From positions 283,016,880 to 283,080,879 of the forward strand of contig CM046874.1 of the NCBI GenBank assembly GCA_025667525.1: DNA of 64,000 bases. The letters are read 5' to 3'. The position numbers and the translations under genes were made by a program. The notes under the pieces are model-generated. The model did no database searches. It had not been told where the DNA came from and saw only the letters and a program-made list of their open reading frames with translations. The stretch's first letter is position 1. Every line of letters starts with the position of its first letter. Of the stretch, positions 35,625-45,897 are shown piece after piece. Source of the DNA: Glebionis coronaria (taxonomy: Eukaryota > Streptophyta > Magnoliopsida > Asterales > Asteraceae).

Positions 35625-36540
35625 TCTCAAGTAAATGAAAACAGTTAAAATAAAAATTGACACATCATAAGCATAATATTACCCAATGTTCTCATTTGAA
35701 CTCAGTAGGTTAAAACTCATATATAACAGATTCCATTAATTTTCACTTAAGAACATATAACCGAACACCATCGAATCTAAATCCTCTACAAGATTTTTAA
35801 CATCATTCTAGCATTACCAAGATCAAGCTGACATCCCAAACTCACAAGACGGTTAATTATTAACTCATTATTACCAAATAATAGTTTTAAATAAGCAGAC
35901 TTACAATAGCAGATTTATCTAAACCTACATCTAAACCTACACAAAAGCAAATCCATACACACCTCAATAAGACTCGAACATAAAAGCAGATTAAACAAAT
36001 AAGCTAAGCACTAAATTATTTAACCATGAAATTATAAATGTGAGATTACCTTTTATTGTGGAAACCTTTGATGCAGAAGAATGTGCTGAACATTCTTGAA
36101 TAAAGATCAACACCATCATTCAGATCATGACTATTCAAAACATCTACTCTAAAATGAACCGGACCATTATAACAGTAAAACCATTCAGAACAACATCACC
36201 ATTCTCGAACTTCTTTTCGAACCAAGAATCACCAATCTACCCACATTCGAACCAGATTAATATAAAAAACTTTCCAGTGGGAAAGTTTTTATTCCAAATT
36301 CACTTTTATCAATTAATTAAAGCTATTTAATTAACTCTAATCAACTAATATTTCATATTATAACAAAATTAGATGAAGGTAAATTTTTAATGAGAGTTTG
36401 ACAGTAAGTAAATTCAAGACAACATAAAACTCAAAATACTTTTATTAATTCACTAAAAATTATTACAAAACTATTAAAAAGAAAATACAATTATCCCTAA
36501 ATCTATTTTTGCATAATAACATTAAGTAAAAAAAATGGAA
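35625..36540. other. Unassigned AT-rich flank
   Basis: No coding region recognised; the 67-codon ORF at 36127 has no known domain. On the minus strand the segment ends in a donor-like AAAAG|GTAATC near 36052, and together with the promoter-like block to its right it may be an old untranslated exon and intron. Confidence 0.25.
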
Positions 36541-36559
36541 TGTATATTAATATTTTTGG

Positions 36560-36840
36560 GGGGTTTTTATAGGCAAACTGATGAAGGTTTGTTGAGAAGA
36601 TAACCCATCTTGATCGTCCAATCGGCATCTTGCTTATTCTCTCTCTTCTCGATGTTGATCTACGGTTGAAAATCCTCTATCATCACACGGATTTCCAAGG
36701 TGGCAATCCATGTGTGTTGTTGTGCTACTTTGAATCTGAGGTGGCAGGTTTTTATTGGAGGATTGGTTTTTGGTGAGGTGTAACAACCAATCGCAGGCTA
36801 GTTGTGATGAGAGAAGTGCCACATAGCCCATCTTCTACCT
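36560..36840 (-). promoter_or_regulatory. Promoter-like block on the minus strand
   Basis: Read on the minus strand there are GCCACCT boxes, CCAAT-type ATTGG words, GATAA/TTATC words and then CCTATAAAAACCCC (complement of about 36563-36576) as a TATA box. This is the layout of a light-responsive plant promoter, but no coding region follows it in the window. Confidence 0.3.
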
Positions 36841-37079
36841 CCTAAATAATAGGGAATTATTTCCCAACGCCTGTAAGCTCACGCGCCTTTAACTAGAAAG
36901 CTCCAAAAGTAATTTCTAGGGTTTAGGGTAAAAAGTGAAGGTCTGGTTATTTTGGTTTGGGAGAGAGAAGAGATAGGACATTGTTTGTATCGAAAATAAA
37001 ATATGTGAGTGTGTGTGGTTAGTTTATGTATACGTTTTGACTAGGATAAATAATAATTTTCCATGTAACCATCCATTAG

Positions 37080-37330
37080 TTAGCCAAAAAATGATTTATG
37101 AAAGCCCATTTATTCCTCTCGTTTCATAATAACTTACCATTTTGGGTTGTTTGGGCTTTGGCCCAAGTTTAATAATAACTTCATCCGTCCCATGATCTTG
37201 TGAATTGGGCTTATTAGGCCATGAAAGTCAAAAGTAAATAACATATAATCCTTTAATGGGCTTTTGGGCCCATTAATCGTAAGTAGGACTCACAAGGCCC
37301 AAATAACTTCATAAAAGATTAAATCCTCTA
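37080..37330. promoter_or_regulatory. Cluster of GGCCCA/TGGGCT elements
   Basis: At least six AAGCCCA, TGGGCTT, GGCCCA or GGGCCCA words in 200 bp, like the site II (TCP-bound) elements of plant promoters. Two phrases, CTCTCGTTTCATAATAACTT and CATCCGTCCCATGATCTTGT, resemble Stowaway-type MITE ends. No gene start can be tied to it. Confidence 0.35.
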
Positions 37331-37697
37331 AAATCGAGCTTGAATTTGGCTTTGTCGATCTTTTCTTCAAACTCGTGCCATTTTTGCCGGTTTTCGTGAT
37401 CATCGGTACCTACACACATGAAACAAGAAAAAACATATATATAAGGATATTTTTACTGGTTTTATGCATTTATTCATTATTTTTAGATACAATTGATATG
37501 AGTAAAATCACTCATATCAGTGAGATTATCATGTTGGAACACAATCTTTTAAACTGTATGCTATCCTGAAATGTATGCTGCAAGATGAATTCATAGATAT
37601 TATTTCTTTTAGTCTATAGCCATAAGTTTCCTCACTTGATCATGACCCGTTAATTGTCCCGTATACTTTGTGCTAAGCGTGAATGTTGTGGGCAATA

Positions 37698-37856
37698 ACG
37701 GAACTTGAACATTTATTTTGGGAGGGCCGAACTATTTTATATAAACCAGAACATAGATAGTCGACAATAACTTTAAAACAAATTTAGTAATATTTACACT
37801 ACTCGTCACAAATTTTAGGGAGGTCGGGGCCCTCCCCGGTCGTCATGAAGTTCCGT
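37698..37856. mobile_element. Small MITE-like repeat
   Basis: 159 bp bounded by inverted ACGGAACTT / AAGTTCCGT, with GGGAGGGCCGA on the left and GGGGCCCTCCCC on the right. No coding capacity and no clear target duplication. Confidence 0.3.
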
Positions 37857-38678
37857 CCTTGGTTGTGGGTGGATCCATCGGGATTGCCAATCCCCGTCTC
37901 GTATTACTTTGACGCATTTCATTTGTTTGTACTTGAGTATTTAGGTTAAATACTCACTAGAGGAACTTACAATGATTGTTAAGCTTCGGTTTCATGAACT
38001 AAGTAGCAATAATATACATCATGACTATGGATAATGTACATAGTCATCCCCCCATTACTTGTTTTACAAACTTTATTGTGTTCCATTACTTAGTTTACTA
38101 AACCTATGAATATCACTCAAATTTTGTTGACGGATTTACATGTTTTAATCTCAGGTAATACCGCTTAATATGCTTGGATGAGATCCTGCAGGATGTTGGT
38201 AGCTTGGAAGTTTTGTGTTGTATTTATACTTTCGATGTGGCTGAAGTTGTCAAAATCTTCCGCTTATCTTCTGGTATCTATAAACTTTAAAACCATGATG
38301 TAATGGTACTTTATTATGTTCTAAAACTTTTGGGACCTATGCTTTAAAACTATGATATATAGTGATGTAATATACATGTCTTTTATTACATCATTTTTGA
38401 GTCATTTATAATTCATTGTCACTTGTACCATGACGTGGTACCCCCTTGTTGCCTAGTTGTTCCATGCCTGATTTTGGTGGTCTCACACACCAATACTACC
38501 ACACCTACGCCGTTTGTAAGTGTGAGTACTAATGAAAATGATCTTCCTCAACTTATTAATAGTAGAGGAGGATCTCCCGAATCTAATATTCCAGCATTTG
38601 ATGATGAATTCTAGTTGGAAAAGTGAATTTCTAATCTATCTAGATGAAATAAACCTTTCCATCTAGAAGTTCTAGAAG
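37857..38678. other. Unassigned sequence
   Basis: No recognised gene. A 63-codon ORF at 38423-38614 ends LPQLINSRGGSPESNIPAFDDEF; it could be a gene fragment but I recognise no family. Confidence 0.25.
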
Positions 38679-39925
38679 ATGGACCCTATGTTCCTATGGC
38701 CCCCTCCTCTACCCAGAGAGACCTTGAAAGAAACTGTTAAACAATGGTCTCCAGCTGACAGAAGTCTGGCTAACCAGGACAAGAGACTAAAAAGCATCAT
38801 AGTCTCTCGTCTATCCAAAAACATAATAAAGTGCATAATTAAGTGCACCTCTACGAAAGAGATGTGGACTGAATTAGTGCTTGGGCATAAAGGACCAACT
38901 GAGACCAAAGAAACCAAAATTCAAGCCCTCGGACTTAAGTTCAATGCCTTCAAGGCACTGGATGGTGAAACTGTGAGTCAAACCTACACTAGACTTAAGA
39001 TTTTGCTCAATGACCTTGGAAGCAATGATGTAGTCATTCCCCAGGCTGAAGTTAATGCAAAATTTGTCAATAGCTTACTTAGGAAATGGTTAAGTCTGAA
39101 TCAAACCCTAAGAGCTAACAATGCCATTAAGAATGACACCTTAGCTCAGCTGTTTGGTAGATACAACTATGAGGAAGGTTAATTGACTCAATATATAAGT
39201 CTGAAACAAACAGGTTTAGCACACATATCTTTGGATCAAAAGCTCTTGTTGCTAATCATTATTTTTAGGACAGTGTCTCTGATGTGGAAGAAGATACCAA
39301 AAGTAGTCAGGAGTTCCTTGCTGAACTGAATGCTTAATTTCATGACAGAGCTTTACTTGTCGATCAAAAGAGATACTAAAAAGATCTAGAAGAATGGGAA
39401 CTGCTGAAGTAGACAAGTCCAAAGTCATATGCTTCTCTTGTGGAAAGCCTGGTCACTTTCATAAGGATTATACTCCAACAAAACCTCATCCGTAAGTTAT
39501 CCTTCCACTAACAAGTTTAATGGAAGAAACAAGTTCTCTCCATCTCTTTTTAAGCAATCCTCTCAATCAGACTAAAAAGGCAAAAAGGAGTACAAGGTAC
39601 AATACAAAGCCTTAAAAGATGAACTGATGAAGCTGAATCAAAAGGTTGATGAAGCTGCCAATAAAAAGGATAGCAAAAGGTCAGAGAAGGGTCTGATAGC
39701 TACTTCATTCGTCTGAGATGATAAACCTCTGACATCAGAGGATGAGACCACCACTACAGTTTGTGCCTTCATAGCGATTGTTGATAATGAGCCTGTTGTT
39801 AGAAAGAGTGAAGCCAGGCCAGGTTAATGGGTTCATATCACCATGAAAAAGGTATAAAGATTACTTACCATGACTGAAGGTCAGGACAAAGACTATGTCC
39901 TTGATTATACTTAGATTGATCTCTA
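38679..39925 (+). pseudogene. gag: Decayed Copia gag (element E)
   Basis: The 167-codon ORF 38679-39182 is a Copia gag core (KEMWTELVLGHKG, KIQALGLKFNAFKAL, QTYTRLKILLNDLG, FVNSLLRKWLSLNQTLR). Beyond its stop, gag tail sequence continues in several frames with many stops: a zinc knuckle CFSCGKPGHFHKDY at about 39432-39473 with the last Cys changed to Tyr, then a KALKDELMKLNQKVDEA coiled-coil segment and ATSFV/DDKPLTSEDE. It stops where the D LTR begins. No LTR, RT or integrase for this element is seen. Confidence 0.8.
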
Positions 39926-39928
39926 CTA

Positions 39929-40225
39929 TGTTGGAAATACGTTTTACGTATATAGAAAGTCTCAGTCACTCCAACAATATAGTTATAGGCTCGTAGTAGT
40001 GTTTAGTAACATTTATTAAATCCGACCCATGAGCATGTTCATGCGCCGGAGGACCAAGTCCATTAAGGACTTGGGTATATAAACCTCTTTCCACCATGGA
40101 AAGAGGTGTTGGTTGTTTTTCATTTCTCATTTCAATATAACAAGTTTCTTTCATTTCTCTCTCTAAGTTTCTCTCTCTAGAAAACATCAACCCTCTTGAT
40201 TCATAAAGATTATCATTGTTCTACA
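39929..40225 (+). repeat. LTR of Copia element D
   Basis: TGTTGGAAATACG...TTCTACA, 297 bp, followed two bases later by a tRNA-Met-like primer site. TATA box TATATAA at 40076-40082 sits between two hairpins: CCAAGTCC/GGACTTGG (40054-40074) and a 9-bp stem CCTCTTTCC/GGAAAGAGG (40084-40106). No matching 3' LTR is seen in the window. Confidence 0.75.
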
Positions 40226-40227
40226 AT

Positions 40228-40240
40228 TGGTATCAAGAGC
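40228..40240 (+). promoter_or_regulatory. Primer-binding site of element D
   Basis: TGGTATCAAGAGC, the tRNA-Met primer site with one extra A. Confidence 0.75.
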
Positions 40241-40430
40241 TATGGGATGAAATAAAGAATGGTTTTGTGTTGTTCATACTTTTCTAAGTGTGTTCATGTG
40301 TTTTTGATTGATTTTTCCAAAAGTTACAAAATGTTTTCGTGTTCTTTGATTCCAAGTGATCTATATCTTTTCAAAATAGTTCTAGTAACGATTTGGTGAT
40401 ATTCGTTTGGTTAGAATCACGAATTTCAAG

Positions 40431-41100
40431 GTAAAAATCCATTCTTTTTTGTTGCTCTTAAGTCTCGGACTATTTTTCAGGGGTACGATCTGACTTTGTG
40501 TTTGCATAAACCCTGGGGGTTTCTACTTGCGATCCATAGTCACGATCTATTGTTACGATCTAACTGCGATCATTAGTACGATCCACGTTACGATCTGTGA
40601 CTACGATAGCTCACTAAGATCCAAGCTACGATCCAGCAGTACGATTGCTTAGTACGATCCAGACCACGATTGCTTAGTACGATTGCTTAGTACGATTGCT
40701 TAGTACGATCAGGGTACGATCGCTTCAGTACGATACCTCACTTCGATCAGAGTACGATCAAGGCTTCGATCAGAATACGATCACTTGACTAGGATAGGAG
40801 AGTACGATCTCAATACGATCTGGGAGTACGATCTAGCAGAGTACGATCACGGCTTCGATTAGAATACGATCACTTGACTAGGATAGGAGAGTACGTTCAT
40901 AATACGATCTGGGAGTCCGATTTAGGAATACGATCAGCTATAGTTTGCAACACTTAGAGGATTTTTCATCTTTGCATTTACTTGGAGACATTAACAAAAA
41001 CACACAATCAAAAGATCATAATATCTTAAATTAAACAACATTAAAACATATAATCTTATTTCATTGCTCGATCATTTTTGATAATCTTTTTTTTTTCAAG
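40431..41100 (+). other. Predicted leader intron of element D
   Basis: Donor TTCAAG|GTAAAAATCC at 40431 and strong acceptor TTTTTTTTCAAG ending at 41100, ten bases before the gag ATG at 41111. The whole word array lies inside. The primer site stays in the first exon. Sequence prediction only. Confidence 0.55.
40483..40939 (+). repeat. TACGATC word array in leader D
   Basis: About thirty TACGATC/TACGATT/TTCGATC words at irregular spacing, several extended to TACGATCTG. The last part is an 89-bp tandem duplication (40762-40850 and 40851-40939). Confidence 0.88.
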
Positions 41101-41110
41101 GGATCATAAA

Positions 41111-44100
41111 ATGAATTCACATTCATATATGCCGACAATGACTTTGCTTACCGATATCTCAATCATTTCGGGTACCGATACTCGCCCACCTTTGCTCATC
41201 AAAGATTTATTTGAAGCATGGCAAGGTCGCATGAGAACGTACATCATGGGCAAACCCAGTGGTCGACTTATGCTTCAATCAATTGATAAAGGTCCATTAG
41301 ATTGGGGAGAGGTTACCGTCAACAATGTGAAAAGGGCAAGGGAGTATCATGAGTTAACCGATGCTAACCAAATCATCGCAGATGCCGATGAAAGGGCTGT
41401 TCAGACAATTCTTCAAGCCCTTCCACTCGATATCTTTAGAATGGTAAGTGAACATAAAGTGGCAAAGGATCTTTGGGATCGACTAGCTGTTTTGTTACAA
41501 AGGACATCTCTAACTAAGCAAGAACGAGAATGTCAATTGTATGACTTGTTTGATAGGTTTACATACCTTCCAGGGGAGACTCTTCACGATTACTACTGGC
41601 GTTTCACCACTTTGATGAATGACATGAACGTGTACAATTTAAGGATTGAACAGTTTCAACTAAACACAAAGTTTTTGAACACGTTACCCCAAGAATGGAG
41701 TCAATATGTCACTGATGTTAAGATGATTCGCGATTTGCACAAGTCCAATTTAGATCAACTCTATGTTTTCTTACAACAACACGAGAAGCATGTGATCCAA
41801 AAACGAATTTCTCAGGGATCTTATCATGAACCATTGGCATTAATGGCAAACCATCCTACACTGTCATACCACAACTCTCAGCTTGCTTTAGGACACCAAT
41901 CTTCATATCAACCTTTGTATCAAACACCAAGCTTCCCACAGTACTCGATCTTGCCACAACCACCTACATCTTATCAACAACAATTCAAGCAACCAGCAAC
42001 ATCATCACCAGGATATTCACATCCGTTACCTTATGCTTCACACCAGTACTCACCTTATCAACCTCCAACAAACCCTGCTGTTACCTATCAACAACTTGAG
42101 GATCCTCAACCCTATTACTCACAACAAGTTAGTGCTCCATCAAATCAACTTGTAGCTTAGTCTGCACCAGCATTTTACTGTGATGATGATATCCCTGTTC
42201 CTGAGTTTAGACAAGGGGAAAGTCATACTGATATACTTGCTCAAATGTCTGCTTATCCCACTCAAACATTGAACAAACGAGATTACAGGAGTCCGTCCAG
42301 CAACAACTAACAATCAGTTAAGGAACTATTCTAACTCTCGACAACAAGCTACAATTCAAGATGGCAGAGTCATGGTGCAACCACTTCAGGGGAGACCCAA
42401 TTCATCTATTGCTGGTGCACGTTCTTCTAACACTACTGCTACAAGAGGTAATAGCACTGGTAAAATGAAGGTGATTATATGCTACAACTACAAAGGGGAA
42501 GGGCACATGGCCCGAGAGTGCAAGCAGCCTAAGAGGAAAAGGGACGGCACATGGTTTTAGGAGAAGATATACTTGGTGAATGCTCAAGCCCAAGGACGTG
42601 AGCTCGATGAAGAGGAGTTGGCATTTCTTGCAGATCCAGGAGTGGCGGACACTGACGGTCTCACAACAGCTATCACAAACAATGCGGCATATCAATGTGA
42701 TGATTTGGATGCATACGACTCTGATTGTGATGATTTCATCACCGCCAAAGTAGCTCTTATGGAAAATCTTTCACTTTATGGAGCGGATACAATTTCTGAG
42801 GTACCCAATACTACTTCAGATACTAGTATTGTACCTTATCAAGTTGAGCAAGTGTCTGAGTATTCGAAACAGCCTCCGGTGGCTAGTAACTCAATTGAGG
42901 AGACAAACAATGATAGCAATATCAATGCAAGTCCCGAGACTTTGAGTGAACCACAACCAGGAGCTATTACGACTACAAATTCGTCTGCTCAACCTGATTT
43001 GGTTATGGTCTCAGCATCTTTGCTTAGCCAGATGAATAATGTGGGTCCTTGAAACCCTCAGTATTAATCAGACTTTATCTGCTGAGCTTGCTTTGCAAAA
43101 GGACAAGGTTAAAACCTTGGAATTAACTCCAGTATCCACGACCCTAACCAATCCTGAATTTGATAGGTTTAGGCAAGTCCAAATGGATAATCTGCTAGAA
43201 ATTGAGAATTTAAGAGAAAATCTTTCGAAAGAACTCCAAGAAAAAGAGTCAGTTGTTAATAATTTTCAAAAACTTCAAATGGATTTTGAAATTATCGAGT
43301 CTAAAAGAGTTGACACAGAAATTAAGACGTCTGAGAGAGTTAAAAAGACTGAAATTTTGCTTTTAAAACAATATGCTGCTTCACACTTAGTACACTTGTT
43401 TCATTCTTCTTTTCAAGAGTTTAATCTATCGCGTCTAATAGACCTACCACCTAACCCGAGGTATGCAAAGCAAGCATTTCACCACAACCCACGACTTTAT
43501 GATGCCACCAAGTTAGGATTGGTATTAGATCCGATCGTATTCTTGAATGAATCTGAGAGCATGACACTATATGACAAGAAGCGGTTAAAATTACTTCCTA
43601 CATATCCTGAATATGACTATGCTAAAATGAATGCAATAAATGCCACAATAGATCTTAGAACTCGATTTAATATGAAAAAGAGAACTATCCAAACATCCAC
43701 TTTCATGCCTACTAGAGAATGCCTTAGTATAATTCCTACACTCGTTAACTCGGACGAACCGAAGGAAATTCCTAAGAATCTTCCATCGGTAAGTACGGTA
43801 AAGCTCAGCTTGGAAGAGATTGAGCGATACCTTACTGAGGTTGACAAGGTCATCCTGGAATATACGACTTCAACGGCGTTAACCGCTGGATAATGGGCTT
43901 TCGAACACATGAAAACGGTGTTTGAGAAAGAGATCATTCCGTTTGTGAACCATATTAAAAAGGGAGTATATGGTTTAGCGGGAAATCTAAGTTTTGAAAT
44001 TGGTGAAGTTTAAAAAGTTTTCTATGAAATGGATGATGCTTATGAACAACATTTAATTGAAAAAGCAAATATTTTATCCGAATATGACTGCTTCTTAGAA

Positions 44101-45897
44101 CATATAGTGTCTCTCGAAGTAATGCAAGTTGTTACTCTTAAATACGCTCATGAGATTTCATTTACTCCTGTGAATATATGTGATGATGTGCATGATATGT
44201 CTGTGAATATTGTTGAGTCTATGATTAATGTAGATAATCATTCTTGTCATGAATCCAACGCTGAAATATTAAAGCTTCAAGATTCTTATGACACACTTTC
44301 AAAACGTTTTAATGAGCTTCAAAAACATTGTATATCTCTTGAAATCGAGAATCATTCTAAAAATGAAACTCTCTAAAAAACAATTGATTGTGAAAACTCC
44401 GTTGAGACAAGTGACAAGATGATTCAAGTTGTTCAGGCTCTAGAAGAAGAACTTATGAGACTTAAGAGAGAATCAGTAGCAGAGAAATTGGAACTAGAGG
44501 CTGCAGAGATTAAGAATCATGCCCTAGAAGATAGAATTAATTCTATGATAGGGGAGCTTGATAAAGTAAAGAAGGGTTTCTCATATATTTATGGTTCATT
44601 AGAAGAACGCTTCGCTTTTAATGCGGCAGAGCAAAAGTCACTCGTTGAACAATTGAACCGTAAGTGCGAGGAAATCTCTGACTTAAACATTCAACTCATA
44701 GACAAAAACATGGTTTTGGTTGAATTAAAGGAGACACTTCAACTCAAAGGACAATAAGTTGTTGATACTCCAGCCACCATCTCTGCCTCGACCTCTAGTG
44801 CTCCCAAACCCAACCCACGTGTGCTATATCGGGATCCAAAATTTAAGAATAGTCCAACTAAGTTTGCCACATACATGAAAAATGCCTTAGAACATGCTGA
44901 TCTTGCTAGATAGATCGTTGATGAAATGCGTGAACTAGATCCCACAAGTCATATTCTATATGAGCTTTTCTTATATGCGGATCGCGTTCAGGATTGTTTA
45001 GCAAACTTAGAATACATTGGGCAACCGATATCTTTAGCCCCAAAACAGCAAACCCCACCATTGCCATTACTCCATTCAATAAGAATCCAGGATCTAAGCC
45101 TATTTTAAACACACCCATCAAGGCTACATCAAAATCTGTCACTAATGTTCCCATGGCTTCTACAAGAGTAATTATATCTACTAAGGCTAAAGGATCTCAA
45201 GACAAGAAAGATATGATCAAGCCTTCCACTAGTATGACTGCCAAGAAGAAAGTAGAAGTTCACCCTAGGAATGTTATTTCAGTTTCAAATAAAAAGAATC
45301 ATGTATCTAAGACAAAAGGATCTGCTTCTGTGCAGAAGCCTAAGAAAAATGTGAATTCGAATTTGCGATGTTGGAATTGTAATGAATGCATGTTTTCTCA
45401 GTGTCATGATTTATGCCTTGTTGATCACGTGAATGAAATGTATGCTATTAGGAACAACCTTGAATGGATTCCAACGGGGAAGAAATTCACCCAAGTTGGT
45501 TGGCAATGGAAACCCACTGGTAGGACCTTTACTGCTAATGGAACTAAGTGCCCTTTAACTAGGATCACATCCACAGAAGTTAGGTCTCAACGTCCTTTAA
45601 ATAGGAACACTAGCACCAAGAAATGGAAAAAGCGATCTTTAACTAGGTCTGCCCCCACTATTGTGCCTACCAGTGAAGAAGTACCTCAGGATCTTAGACA
45701 ACTAGAATCTAAGCCAGCATTTAGGAAGCAAGTTTGGAAGCCTAAGAATTCTTCGGTTAACAAATATAAGATAATTATATCTATACCTGCTAACACAGAG
45801 GAACTACAAGATTCCGATACATCGTCCTTGTCTGGTGATATTTTCAGGTGGTCCAAATCATCCTCTGGTACTTGGACTCTGGATGCTCAAAGCATAT
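41111..45897 (+). pseudogene. gag: Copia gag with long coiled-coil tail, broken
   Basis: Structural protein of element D. The N-terminal gag domain is open from 41111 to the TAG at 42158-42160 (RPPLLIKDLFEAWQGRM, VAKDLWDRLAVLLQ, YYWRFTTLMNDMN, NTKFLNTLPQEWSQYV). After a Tyr/Pro/Gln-rich segment and a frameshift comes the zinc knuckle CYNYKGEGHMAREC (about 42480-42521) whose second Cys is Tyr, then TAG at 42558-42560 and [15 protein letters not shown]. From about 43050 to 44945 a long coiled-coil-like tail runs through several frames with TAA stops near 43891 and 44010. The segment 44994-45897 (Lys-rich, then EWIPTGKKF, WKPTGRTF) leads to the protease frame. The long tail is typical of Asteraceae-type Copia elements as I recall them. 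Confidence 0.82.

Noticed and set aside
40483..40939. Possible CRISPR-like array, also considered at 50640-51075
   Set aside because: Words are short and degenerate, spacers are not uniform unique sequences, and the context is a plant retrotransposon.
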